Made by a program: the position numbers and the translations under genes | The notes under the pieces: generated by a model | The model's input: only the letters and a program-made list of their open reading frames with translations | Told to the model about the DNA's origin: nothing | The model's database searches: none | Source of the DNA: CAWAMD01 sp963783045 | GTDB lineage: Bacteria > Actinomycetota > Nitriliruptoria > Nitriliruptorales > Nitriliruptoraceae | Direction: 5' to 3' | NCBI GenBank assembly: GCA_963783045.1 | Contig: CAWAMD010000005.1 | Span: 1,528,531-1,592,530, forward strand | DNA length: 64,000 nt | Part shown: positions 18,350-27,545 of the stretch, one piece after another | Position numbering within the stretch: the stretch's first letter is position 1 | How the letters are laid out: each line of letters starts with the position of its first letter

Positions 18350-18554
18350 GGGCGACTCCTCGGGTGGCGGTCGGTCGGTGGCATGGTGGCGTGATGGGCT
18401 GCGGGCGCGGGTCGGGAGCGGTCAGCCGCCGAGTTCGGCCATGATCTTGGCGCCGTACTCGAGGCCGTTCCTTGCATCGCCGCATCGTGTGCGCGACGGT
18501 GGCGCGGTCACCCTGCGTAACCATCCTCGTCGTCCATCGATGTTCGGAGTCTCC

Positions 18555-19322
18555 ATGCACCCGCGCGGTCGCCACCGCCTACGCCCCCTGTTCCTGTCCG
18601 CCGCCGCCCTGCTCGTGCTGACCGGCTGCGGCGGATCCTCGTCGACCGGGAGCAGCACCGCCTCGACAGCCGCGACAACGTCGTCCGCAGCGACCTCGGC
18701 GTCGTCGACACCGCCGGCCACCACCGAGCCGGCGGCAAGCGCCTCCCCCGAGCCGCTGCCGTCCCCGACCTCGGCGCAGACGGCCGAGGCCGCGCCGCAG
18801 GACATGCAGTCGCTGCTGCTGACCCACGACGACCTCGGGTCCGGCTGGACCGAGATGGACGTGAACTCGAACGGCTCGGGCGGTCCGAACACGGCCGCGA
18901 ACATCTGTGGCAAGGCGAGCGGCAGCATCGACTTCACCGCGGACGCGAGCGCGAGCGGCAAGGTCGGGTTCCGCAGCCAGCAGCAGCACTTCATCGTCCA
19001 GCGCGTGTCGCAGTTCTCCGGCGACGCGGCCGCGCAGGTCCTCGACGAGCTGAAGGCCGCCGGATCGGCCTGCTCGCAGTGGACCGACAGCGACGGCAAC
19101 ACCTACACCGTCGAGCCCCTGGACGGCCTGCCGGACCTCGGCGACCAGATGGTCGCGCTGCGGGCGAGCACGAACCAGCAGGGCATGACGCTGACGATCG
19201 ACGTGGTCGGCTGGCGGCACGGGAACATCGACGACGGTGTCGCCTACTTCAGCTTCAACGCGCAGGCCGACAACCAGGAGCTCGTCTCGATCCTGCAGGC
19301 CGCGGACGCCAAGTTCGGCTGA
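18555..19322 (+). CDS. Lipoprotein with PknH-type sensor-like extracellular domain
   Basis: This 255-residue protein starts at ATG 18555, with GGAG six bases upstream; an in-frame ATG at 18540 lacks such a site. The signal peptide ends in a lipobox (LVLTGC) followed by about 65 residues of Ser/Thr/Ala/Pro-rich linker. The globular part (QDMQSLLLTHDDLGSGWTEM, then paired Cys at NICGK and GSACSQW) resembles the extracellular PknH_C-type sensor fold found in actinobacterial kinases and lipoproteins. A disulfide is likely. The ligand is unknown and no kinase is adjacent. Confidence 0.72.
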   Translation: MHPRGRHRLRPLFLSAAALLVLTGCGGSSSTGSSTASTAATTSSAATSASSTPPATTEPAASASPEPLPSPTSAQTAEAAPQDMQSLLLTHDDLGSGWTEMDVNSNGSGGPNTAANICGKASGSIDFTADASASGKVGFRSQQQHFIVQRVSQFSGDAAAQVLDELKAAGSACSQWTDSDGNTYTVEPLDGLPDLGDQMVALRASTNQQGMTLTIDVVGWRHGNIDDGVAYFSFNAQADNQELVSILQAADAKFG

Positions 19323-19373
19323 GCCGGTCCGGCAGCGGGAGGATCGCCGCCGGGCGGTGTCGAACCCCTCGGC

Positions 19374-21192
19374 ATGCGCACCCTGATCGCCACCGCCCTG
19401 TCCACCGCGGCCGTCGTCGTCGGTCTCGTCGCCCCGCCGGGGGCGGCGCCGGCCCGCGCGACGGTCCCGCTCGACCAGCCCGAGACGCCGCCGGCCGTCT
19501 TCCGGGTGGGCACGGCCGTCGTCGACATCACGCCCGAGCGCCCCCAGTACCTCGGCGGGTTCGGCCAGATGGAGGAACCCACCGCCGACGCCCACGACCC
19601 GCTGCAGGTCCGTGCCTTCACCGTCGACCGGGGCGGGACGGCGGTCGCCTTCGCCATCGTCGACACGCAGGGCTGGTTCGCCGGCTACCAGGAGGGCCCC
19701 TACGGCGTCACCGACGCCCGGGAGGAGGTCGCCGGCTGGCTGCAGGCCCACGGCTACCCGACCGCGACGCCCGGTCACGTCGTCGTCTCGTCGACCCACT
19801 CGCACGCGGCGCCGACGATCATGGGCATCTGGGGGCCCACCGACGTGGACTACCTCGCCCGCGTCCACGACGCGACCGTGGCAGCCATCGAGCAGGCGTT
19901 CACCACCGCACAGCCGGCGACGCTGTGGGCCGCGACGGCCAACGTCGGCGCGGTCGACGGGTCCAACGTGAGCCAGACCGACATCTACGACGGCTGGTCC
20001 GTCGACGGCAGCGCACCGGTGCTGTGGGCGCGCGATCCGGACGACGGGCACACGCTCGGGCTGTACGCGAACGTTCCCATCCACGCCGACATCGTGAACG
20101 GCAAGGACCTCCGGCTGATGAGCGCCGACCACATCGGCGTCGAGCGCGACCAGCTCGACCGTGTGCTCGGCGGGACCGCCGTCGTGGCCATGGGCACGCT
20201 CGGTCGGCAGGAGTCGATCGTGCAGGTCGGCGGGCTGGCGCAGGCCGAGCTCGTCGGCCGCTACGTCGTCGATCACCTGCTCGCGGCCATGCGTGATGCC
20301 CGGCCGATCACCGACCCGACGCTCGCGGCCGACGAGCAGCAGGTGTTCGTGCCCGGGACCAACCCCGTCCTGCTCGGGCTCATCCTCGCCCACCATGCGG
20401 CCGGGCCCGTGTGCACACCCGAGGCCTGCGCGATCGACCGCGCCGACACGCCCCCGTACCTCACCGGGACCGTGGTCGGCACCTGGATCACCGAGGTCCG
20501 GATCGGCGACCTGCTCTACGTGACCCAGCCCGGCGAGGCGTTCCCGGAGGTGTCCACCGCCATCCGGGACGCCATCGACGGACCCGGCGAGGTGCGCATC
20601 GTCGGTATGGGGCAGGACCAGCTCGGCTACTACTGGCCGCCGGAGGACGGGCCGTTCACGCAGGTCGTCAACGACTCCGACCACCTGATCTACAACACGT
20701 CGGTCGCGCTGGCCGACGAGTCCGTCGACGTGGCGGCGCTCGTCGCCGGCCGGCTCGGCTTCTCGGGCACGCCGACGCATCCGACGACGGGCGCGCAGGA
20801 CCCGGCGGCCCGACGCAACCCGGGCGTGCAGTTCTTCGCCGTGCGCGACCCCGACGACGCCCACCGGGTGATCCTCGACGCGTCGGTCAACGCCGCCTAC
20901 GACGGTGCCACCCTGACCGGCGGCGACCAGCCGATCGCATGGGACTACGGCGACGGGATCGACGGGCCGCTCCGGCGAGCTCTCCAGCCACCGGTTCCAG
21001 CGTCCTGGCACCTACGAGGTCACGGCGACCGTCACCGACACGCAGGGGCGGACACGGACGTGGTCGCAGCAGGTGACCGTGCCGTACGTGCGGCGCCACC
21101 CGGACGGCTCGACCGCCGGCGCGGAGGCATCCGCCGACGCGGACGGGCCGGCCGAGGTGGCCGCGTCAACGTCGCCCGCTTTCCCCGCATGA
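19374..21192 (+). pseudogene. Secreted neutral/alkaline ceramidase-like hydrolase with C-terminal PKD domain, frameshifted
   Basis: A signal peptide (MRTLIATALSTAAVVVGLVA) precedes a ceramidase-type domain: RVGTAVVDITPERPQYLGGF, the zinc-site region VVVSSTHSHAAP, and MGTLGRQES. After residue about 530 the sequence enters a PKD fold (PIAWDYGDGIDG), and the frame is then lost. Deleting one G at 20964-20966 gives DGRSGELSSHRFQRPGTYEV, ATVTDTQGRTRTWSQQVTV and a stop at 21192. Uncorrected, the frame runs to 21284 with an unrelated Arg-rich tail. The family hydrolyses the amide of ceramides or related N-acyl lipids outside the cell. Only the last 75 residues are affected, so the enzyme could still work. 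Confidence 0.75.
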
Positions 21193-21206
21193 GGGGGAAA
21201 CGCCGA
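21173..21206. terminator. Hairpin at the end of the ceramidase gene
   Basis: TTTCCCC and GGGGAAA arms flank GCATGAG around the corrected stop codon at 21190-21192, and weaker pairing extends outward (GTCAACGT with ACGTCGAC). Its position at the corrected stop supports 21192 as the real gene end. Confidence 0.5.
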
Positions 21207-21302
21207 ACGTCGACGCGGCCGGTCGGCGTCGGGGTCGTGACGGCACCGCAGGCTGGACACGTCGCGGCCACCAGCACTCCGTGACCCGAGGTCGTGAACG
21301 CC

Positions 21303-22388
21303 TCAGACGGCCACGCCGTCGGTGAGCTGCGCGACGGCCTCGCCGACCTCGTCGGGGCTGAGAGCGAGCGTGGCGTCGCCGGCGACGAGCTCGACCTGCC
21401 GCCAGCCGGGGACGTCGGTGGCGTTGCTTCTGGCCCACGTCCACAGGCTCTCGCGCTCGGCAAGCCGTGTCGCGGCCGCCACGAACGCCGCCGCATCGGT
21501 ACGCAGCGACAGGTGCATCATGTTCGTCGGCGGTGGGTCGGGCCGCAGCGCCACGCCGTCCAGATCACGCAACACGTCGGCGATCGCCCGGGCGTGGGAG
21601 ACGTAGTCCGGCATGCGAGGCAGCCGCAGGTCGAGCCCTGCCATGGCCGACGCCGCCTGCGGCCACAGCGCGAAGAGCGTGCCGCCCAGCCGGTGGCGCC
21701 ACGCCCGGACCTCGTCGACGACCTCGACCGGACCGGCCAGACAGCAGCCGGGCAGTGCGCCGATCCCCTTGTAGAACGAGACGTACACGGTGTCGAACAG
21801 CCCGGCGATCTCGGACGGCTGCCGACCGTAGTGCGGGGTGGACTCCCACAGCCGGGCGCCGTCGAGGTGGACCGCCGCGCCCTGCTCGCGGGCCCAGGAC
21901 ACCTGGGCGACAAGGTCCTCCCACGGCGGCAGCGGTCCGCCGATCTCGCGCTGCGGGAGCTCGAGGATCAGGGCGGCCAGCGGCTCGTCGATCGTGTCGA
22001 GGTCGTCCCGCCGCAGGACCCGGGTCGGGTCGCCGACGGGGCGACCGACGAGCCCGTGCACCCGCTGGTACGCCTTGTCCTCGTGCAGCTCGAGATGGCA
22101 CGTGGGATGGAACGCGATCGTCCGCCGACCACGCCGGTCCGCGTGGATCCGCAGCGCCGCCTGCTGGGCCATGGTGCCGCTCGGCAGGAACACGGCCGCG
22201 GCCATCCCGAGCAGGTCGGCGATGCGCTCCTCGAGCGCAGCCACGACACCGCCCTCCCCGTACCGGTCGGGGGCGATGTCGTCGGGCAGCTCGGCCAGCA
22301 CCTCGCCCGGCCCGCGTCGCCCGTGCCAGTGGAGGAACCGCGTGCACGTGTCACGCAGCGCGGGGTCGACCGTCGGCTCGTCCGTCAT
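21303..22388 (-). CDS. Threonine-aldolase-like PLP enzyme (beta-eliminating lyase fold)
   Basis: The 361-residue fold-type I PLP enzyme has the aldolase block YGEGGVVAALEERIADLLG, the pyridine-stacking region SGTMAQQAALR, the Asp of HLDGARLW, and the Schiff-base lysine in VYVSFYKGIGALPG. Threonine aldolases cleave L-threonine or allo-threonine to glycine and acetaldehyde; some relatives act on other beta-hydroxy amino acids, so the substrate is not fixed. It is encoded opposite to the ceramidase gene and 46 bp from the next gene on the same strand. Confidence 0.85.
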   Translation of the reverse strand: MTDEPTVDPALRDTCTRFLHWHGRRGPGEVLAELPDDIAPDRYGEGGVVAALEERIADLLGMAAAVFLPSGTMAQQAALRIHADRRGRRTIAFHPTCHLELHEDKAYQRVHGLVGRPVGDPTRVLRRDDLDTIDEPLAALILELPQREIGGPLPPWEDLVAQVSWAREQGAAVHLDGARLWESTPHYGRQPSEIAGLFDTVYVSFYKGIGALPGCCLAGPVEVVDEVRAWRHRLGGTLFALWPQAASAMAGLDLRLPRMPDYVSHARAIADVLRDLDGVALRPDPPPTNMMHLSLRTDAAAFVAAATRLAERESLWTWARSNATDVPGWRQVELVAGDATLALSPDEVGEAVAQLTDGVAV

Positions 22389-22434
22389 GCCGGCAGCCTA
22401 CGCGAACCCTCGAGACCGTCCGCGGTGCCGCCGC

Positions 22435-23988
22435 TCACCCGTGCCGGACGGGCAGCTCCAGACGGACGTGGGCGAGGACGGCGCTGCCGGGGCGCCGGTT
22501 GCCGTGATCGAGGTACTGCTCGTTCAGCCCCTCGAGCCGCAGCAGCAGCGAGTCGCCCGGTTGCAGCTGCGTCGCGACCGCCCCGAGCCGGATCGTCCGC
22601 CAGCTGCCGACCTCCGGCAGACCGGTCCGGAAGCCGGTGACCTGGTCGTCGACGACCTCGACGCCGTGGCGGTTGCGCAACACGAGCGACACGAACCCGA
22701 GGTCGTCCGCACCGGCGGGGACCCGGAAGCGGAGCGTCGGCGTGCCGACGACGGTCATCGGCGCGGAGGCGGTGATCACCGGGACGAGCGCACCGCCGGC
22801 ACCCTGCGGGACGGTGAGGGCACGCCAGTCGCGACGGACCACCTCCGAGGCCAGGGGCCAGTCGCTGCCGGTCACGCAGCCGCCCTGCTCGGTGGCGAGC
22901 AGCACCCGCGGCAACCGTTCGAGCCGCGCTCTCGCCGTGGCGTCACCGCGAAGGAACGCGTCGAAGAAGAGGAGCGACACGGCGTCGAGGTCCACGCCGG
23001 CCGTCTGCCGGGCCGTCTCGTCGCACGCCGCGTCGCCGCGTCGCCGGGTGCCACCCACCACGACGCGCTCGGGTTGGACGAGCGGGACCCGGTGGCCCTG
23101 CTGGGCGCCCACCAGCCACGCGTCGTATCCGTTGCGGCGCACCGCCCGGTAGGTGTCGACGGCCTCGTTGAGGTTGAACAGCCCGTCGGTCATCCCCTGG
23201 GTGAGCAGGGTCGGCACCGTCAGCCGGTCGGCGTAGCGCGACGGGCTGGACGCCGCGAAGCTGTCCCGGGCCGCCGGCGGCAGGCGGTTGGTGGCGAGCG
23301 TCAGCGCGAACCAGCGGTCGAGGCGCGGGTCGAGGCGCTTGTGAGGCGCCTTCTTCCCCGACACCCACAGCAGCTCCGCGTACACCTTCACCGCCCCGTT
23401 CGGCGCCAGGGAGCGGGGCAGGTCGTACCAGGCGTTCGTCGGCTCGATCGCGTCGAGGCGGTCGTCGAAGGCCTCGAGCATGAGCTGGAACCCGCCGCCG
23501 AACGACGAACCGCGCGCTCCCACCACGATGTCCTTCGGGATGCCGCTGGCGGGCTGCCGCTGCACCCAGGCGAGGTGGTCGTGGATCCAGTCGAGCACCG
23601 CGCGGTAGTCGCGGATCTCGCGGTCGGGCGACTGCCACAGGCCCGTGCCGCCGGACTGGCCGTTGCCCCGGGCGTCGATCGACACGACCCCGTAGCCGTG
23701 GTCGAGGAGGTCGGCCACCTGGTCGATCCGTCGCGCGCGGGTCTGGCTCCAGCCGTGCAGCGTGAGCACGACCGGCGTGGGGCGCGCTGCACACACCCCC
23801 GCTGGCCGGAAGATCGTGATCGCGATCGGCGTGCCGTCGAAGGAGCGGACCGACGTGTCGTCGTGCGTCGCGGCCGTGGGCGTTCCCGCCGGGCAGCGGT
23901 CCGGGACGCGGGCCGCGGCCGATCCCGGCGCGGCGCCGAGGAGCAGTCCCGCGAGGAGCAGGAAGACGTGCAGCGGCCGTGGACGCAA
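22435..23988 (-). CDS. Secreted CocE/X-Pro-dipeptidyl-peptidase-like alpha/beta hydrolase (S15 type)
   Basis: The 517-residue protein has a signal peptide (PLHVFLLLAGLLLGAAPGSA). The hydrolase core contains VVLTLHGWSQ, the S15-typical DARGNGQSGG, the nucleophile elbow ARGSSFGGGFQL, the acid region TQGMTDGLFNLNEA, and His in GAQQGHRVPL. From about residue 380 a jelly-roll C-terminal domain typical of CocE/PepX ends with LRLEGLNEQYLDHGNRR. It is an exported peptidase or esterase of unknown substrate. It is followed by the aldolase-like gene and divergent from a small lipoprotein gene. Confidence 0.82.
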   Translation of the reverse strand: MRPRPLHVFLLLAGLLLGAAPGSAAARVPDRCPAGTPTAATHDDTSVRSFDGTPIAITIFRPAGVCAARPTPVVLTLHGWSQTRARRIDQVADLLDHGYGVVSIDARGNGQSGGTGLWQSPDREIRDYRAVLDWIHDHLAWVQRQPASGIPKDIVVGARGSSFGGGFQLMLEAFDDRLDAIEPTNAWYDLPRSLAPNGAVKVYAELLWVSGKKAPHKRLDPRLDRWFALTLATNRLPPAARDSFAASSPSRYADRLTVPTLLTQGMTDGLFNLNEAVDTYRAVRRNGYDAWLVGAQQGHRVPLVQPERVVVGGTRRRGDAACDETARQTAGVDLDAVSLLFFDAFLRGDATARARLERLPRVLLATEQGGCVTGSDWPLASEVVRRDWRALTVPQGAGGALVPVITASAPMTVVGTPTLRFRVPAGADDLGFVSLVLRNRHGVEVVDDQVTGFRTGLPEVGSWRTIRLGAVATQLQPGDSLLLRLEGLNEQYLDHGNRRPGSAVLAHVRLELPVRHG

Positions 23989-24197
23989 CGGGGCGCTCCC
24001 GGAGGTCGGTCAGGACAGGGGCCTCGTGCCCCTTCGCCGGGTCCCCTCCGGGCTCCTGCGTCGCCCCCTGACCGAGCGGCCACCGACCCGGTGCAACCGC
24101 GGCCGGCCGCGCGGCGTCCAACGCCACACACGCGGTCGCGCCGGCGTACCGCGAACCGACTCTGACCCGACGCCCCCGACCCGATCGAGGACTGCCC

Positions 24198-24683
24198 ATG
24201 CCCCGCCGTCTGCCGCTGCCCGCCCTCCTGCTCGTCGCCCTCGGCCTGCTGCTCACCGCCTGCGGCTTCGAGGTCACCTCGGCCGAGGCCAGCGGGCAGG
24301 GGCCCGCCGTCACGGAGGACGCCCGGCAGGCCCCGACCCCGCCCTCAGCGACCATCCGCACCGCGGCCGGGAGCCCGACGACGATGGCCAACGGCTCGTC
24401 GTGCTGGGGCCGCGCCTGCATCGACATGGTGGGCCCGGAGCAGCGCGACGACATCCCCGAGGTGACGGTGACGCGCGGGTCGACGATCACCTTCGCGCTC
24501 GCCTTCGACCCGGACGAGGTCACGCTGTCGTTCCCCGAGGACAACCGGACGATCGCGCTGGACAGCGAGCGCTCGCCGCGCTGGGAGGTCGACCAGGGCG
24601 GGCTCGCCGTCGTGACGGCGGTCGACCACGGCACGGGCGGCGGCGACGTGGGCTACGTGGTCCGGCTGACGCTCGACCGGTGA
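24198..24683 (+). CDS. Small lipoprotein of unknown function
   Basis: The 161-residue protein has a clear type II signal peptide ending in LLTAC, so Cys22 should be lipidated. The mature part has two Cys (SSCWGRACID) likely forming a disulfide and a beta-rich C-terminus. No family is recognised. The 209-bp gap between this gene and the divergent hydrolase holds a short hairpin (AGGGGC-CTCGT-GCCCCT, 24017-24033) and presumably both promoters. Confidence 0.72.
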   Translation: MPRRLPLPALLLVALGLLLTACGFEVTSAEASGQGPAVTEDARQAPTPPSATIRTAAGSPTTMANGSSCWGRACIDMVGPEQRDDIPEVTVTRGSTITFALAFDPDEVTLSFPEDNRTIALDSERSPRWEVDQGGLAVVTAVDHGTGGGDVGYVVRLTLDR

Positions 24684-24716
24684 CGAACGGGGCGACCCGG
24701 CGCCGCCTGTCCCCCG

Positions 24717-25928
24717 TCAGCGCAGCTCGGCGGAGGTCTTGTCCAGCAGGCGCCGCGCGATGATGAGCAGCTGGATCTGCTGGGTGCCCTCGAAGATGTC
24801 GAGGATCTTCGCGTCACGGGCCCACTTCTCGAGCAGCTCGCCCTCGCCGTAGCCGACGGCGCTGCACAGCTCGACGCACCGCAGCGCCACGTCGACGCAG
24901 GTGCGGCCGGCCTTCGCCTTCGCCATCGACGCCTCCAGCGAGTTCGGCGTCGCGTTGTCGGCCATCCAGGCCGCCTGGAGCGTCAGCAGCCGCGCCGACT
25001 CGTACTCGGCCTCCATCGCGAGGAGCGATGCCGCGGCGGCCGTCTGACCGTTCGCCGGGCGGTCCCAGTCGACGGTCACGCCCGCCTCGCCGAGCAGGCG
25101 GTGGGTCTCGTCGAGGCACGCGCGGGTGAGACCGACCGCCATCGACGCCACCAGCGGGCGCGTGTTGTCGAAGGTCTTCATCGCGCCGGCGAAGCTGCGC
25201 TTCGTGTCGATCTCGGGGCTGCCGAGCAGGTTCTCGGCCGGTACCCGGCAGTCGGTCAGCACGAACTGGGCGGTGTCGGACGCCCGGATGCCGAGCTTGT
25301 CCTCGACCCGGACGAACTCGAGGCCCGGGTTGTCGCGGTCGACCACGAAGGACTTGATCGCGGCCCGCCCCTGGGAGGGGTCCAGCGTCGCCCAGACGAC
25401 GAGCAGGTCGGCACGCTCGCCGGCCGTCACGAAGATCTTCGTGCCGTTGAGCACGTACTCGTCCCCGTCCTTGACGGCGGTCGTGCGGATCGCGGCGGAG
25501 TCGGAGCCGGCGTCCGGCTCGGTGATGGCCATCGCGGCCCATTTGCCGGCGAAGCGCTTCCGCTGCTCCTCGTCGGCGACGGACGCGATCGCCGAGTTGC
25601 CGAGGCCCTGCCGGGGCATGGAGAGCAGCAGCCCCACGTCGCCACGACACAGCTCCATGATGCCGAGCGCGGTGGACATGTTGCTGCCGTTGCGGTTGCC
25701 CTGGTCGACGCCGCTGCTGTCGCGGGCGACCCCGCCGGCGCCGGCGCCGCCGAGCTCGCCGGCGTCGTCGAGTCCCTCCATCGCGGCCGCGAGCATGTCG
25801 AGCTCCTTCGGCCGCGTGTGCTCCTCACGGTCGTAGTGGCGCGAGATGGGGCGGAACACCTCGTCGGCGACCTGGCGGGCCTGCCCGACGAGGAAGGAGA
25901 ACTTCTTCGGGATCTCGAGGTTGATCAT
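24717..25928 (-). CDS. fadE23: Acyl-CoA dehydrogenase, FadE23-like
   Basis: The 403-residue protein starts at ATG 25928 (AAGGA upstream) with MINLEIPKKFSFLVGQ, which resembles mycobacterial FadE23 from its first residues. Flavin-binding signatures are AITEPDAGSDSAAIRT and the C-terminal IFEGTQQIQLLIIAR, whose Glu is the probable catalytic base. The enzyme oxidises acyl-CoA to enoyl-CoA and passes electrons to ETF. It follows the FadE24-like gene by 52 bp, the same order as Rv3139-Rv3140, so the two may form a heteromeric enzyme. Control is probably through the MerR gene upstream. Its 3' end is convergent with the small lipoprotein gene. Confidence 0.9.
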   Translation of the reverse strand: MINLEIPKKFSFLVGQARQVADEVFRPISRHYDREEHTRPKELDMLAAAMEGLDDAGELGGAGAGGVARDSSGVDQGNRNGSNMSTALGIMELCRGDVGLLLSMPRQGLGNSAIASVADEEQRKRFAGKWAAMAITEPDAGSDSAAIRTTAVKDGDEYVLNGTKIFVTAGERADLLVVWATLDPSQGRAAIKSFVVDRDNPGLEFVRVEDKLGIRASDTAQFVLTDCRVPAENLLGSPEIDTKRSFAGAMKTFDNTRPLVASMAVGLTRACLDETHRLLGEAGVTVDWDRPANGQTAAAASLLAMEAEYESARLLTLQAAWMADNATPNSLEASMAKAKAGRTCVDVALRCVELCSAVGYGEGELLEKWARDAKILDIFEGTQQIQLLIIARRLLDKTSAELR

Positions 25929-25980
25929 CGCGTGGTCCTTGTGACGGTCGGTCGCCGGCGGGCCGGCACGGCGTGGCCGC

Positions 25981-27303
25981 TCAGACGAGCAGGGCACCTT
26001 CCATGACGCCGGCGGCGCGCAGGTGGCGGTACCAGCGCTCGACGGGGTGCTCCTTGACGTAGCCGTGGCCGCCGAGCAGCTGGACGCCGTCGGAGCCGAT
26101 CTTCATGCCCTTGTCGGCGCACAGGGCGCGGGCGACGGCCGCCTCGCGACCGAAGGGCTCGCCCTGGTCGGCGCGGCTGGCGGCGCGGTAGGTGGCGAGC
26201 CGCATGCCCTCGAGCTCGATGGCGATGTCCGACACGGCGAAGGCCACGCCCTGCCGGTGGCTGATCGGCTCGCCGAAAGCCTCGCGCTCGTTCACGTAGG
26301 GGATGACGTAGTCGAGGACGGCCTGCCCCGTGCCGAGCGCCATCGCGCACCAGCCCAGTCGGGCACGGTGCACGGCCTCGGCGTATACGGCCGGGTCGGC
26401 GTCGCCGAGCACGGCCGAGGTGGGTACACGCACGTCGTCGAGCACCAGGTGGCCGAGGGCCGCGCCCCGCACACCCATGGCGGGCTGCGCCTCGACACCG
26501 ACGCCGTCGCTGCCCGACTCGACGAGCACGAGCGCCGGCCCGCGACCGTCGAGGTCGACGGCGACGAGGAACAGCTCGGCCGACGCGGCGAGCGGCACGA
26601 GCGCCTTCTCGCCGCTGATCACGAGGTCGCCACCGTCGCGACGGGCGGTGGTCCGCAGGTCGAAGGGGTCGAACAGCGGGCGCGGCTCGAGCGTGGCCAG
26701 GGCGGCACGGGGCGGATCCTCGCCGGCGAAGGCCGTGAGATAGGTCGACTGCTGGTCCGCGTCGCCCCACAGCGCCAGGGCGGCGCTGACGGCCGCCGGG
26801 GCCATGCAGGCGACGGCGAGGCCCATGTCGCCGTGCGCGAGCGCCTCGGAGGCCAGGACGGTCGTCACCGCGGACCGCTCGTCCACCACCCCGCCGAGCT
26901 CGGTCGGGATGGAGAGCATGAGGGCCCCGAGCTCGACGCTCTGGGCGAGGACCTTGTCCGGCGGCTCGCTGGTGTCGTCGGCCTCACGGGCGGCGGGGCG
27001 CAGGCGCTCGGACGCGAAGCTGCCGAAGGCATCGACGAGCATCTGCTGCTCGTCGGTGGGGGTGAGGTCGAACAGGTCCTTGCCGCGGCCCGATGGGGAC
27101 GGGCGCGCGGGGCGCGAGAGCCGCTTCGCCGCCTGCCCGAAGGCGCGGCTGGCGGTGCCGGCCGCCATCGTGCCGCGCCGGGTGGCCTGGTACACGACCC
27201 GCTCGAGCTGCTCGCGGAGGCCGATGCGGTCGATGACCTCCATGCCGGCCAGGCGCCGGAGCGTGCCGAGGGCCACGCCCATGCCGCGGTCGGTCAGGTT
27301 CAT
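25981..27303 (-). CDS. fadE24: Acyl-CoA dehydrogenase, FadE24-like
   Basis: The 440-residue protein starts at ATG 27303 after AAGG. A basic N-terminal extension of about 85 residues precedes the dehydrogenase fold (LTPTDEQQMLVDAFGSFASERLRP). The middle holds the FAD-domain strands (VISGEKALVPLAASAELFLV), and the end has NEREAFGEPISHRQGVAF and GGHGYVKEHPVERWYRHLRA. Compared with the partner gene the substrate-side motif is less canonical (VMEGALLV), which suits a heteromer in which one subunit is degenerate. It is the first gene of the fadE24-fadE23 operon, divergent from a MerR gene with a dyad between. Confidence 0.88.
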   Translation of the reverse strand: MNLTDRGMGVALGTLRRLAGMEVIDRIGLREQLERVVYQATRRGTMAAGTASRAFGQAAKRLSRPARPSPSGRGKDLFDLTPTDEQQMLVDAFGSFASERLRPAAREADDTSEPPDKVLAQSVELGALMLSIPTELGGVVDERSAVTTVLASEALAHGDMGLAVACMAPAAVSAALALWGDADQQSTYLTAFAGEDPPRAALATLEPRPLFDPFDLRTTARRDGGDLVISGEKALVPLAASAELFLVAVDLDGRGPALVLVESGSDGVGVEAQPAMGVRGAALGHLVLDDVRVPTSAVLGDADPAVYAEAVHRARLGWCAMALGTGQAVLDYVIPYVNEREAFGEPISHRQGVAFAVSDIAIELEGMRLATYRAASRADQGEPFGREAAVARALCADKGMKIGSDGVQLLGGHGYVKEHPVERWYRHLRAAGVMEGALLV

Positions 27304-27423
27304 GGGAAGACCTTTTCGTCGAGGACCGGCCTGACCGCCGCGCGAGGCGGTCGCCGGGGCTGCGGGACCGGCGGGGGGACGGGGGCGGTACCGTCTGGTC
27401 ACCGGTCGCGTGACAGCCCGAAT

Positions 27424-27443
27424 GATACAGTGATCGCTGTAAC
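27424..27443. promoter_or_regulatory. TACAG-N6-CTGTA dyad between fadE24 and the MerR gene
   Basis: The perfect arms TACAG and CTGTA (27426-27441) with a 6-nt centre extend as an imperfect palindrome to 20 bp. It lies 121 bp upstream of the fadE24 start and about 105 bp upstream of the MerR start. MerR regulators bind dyads of this size lying between the -35 and -10 elements of a promoter they control. Confidence 0.6.
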
Positions 27444-27545
27444 GATCAACTCGGGCGCCGCGACGACGACCCTCCGCCCTGCCGACGTGGCCGACCTGCC
27501 GAGGCGGCCGTCCTGCCGTCGGTACGCGCCCCCCGGAGCACGACG

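Noticed and set aside
24017..24033. AGGGGC-CTCGT-GCCCCT hairpin as an operator
   Set aside because: It is GC-only and better explained as local structure in a divergent promoter region; noted with the lipoprotein gene but not called as a site.
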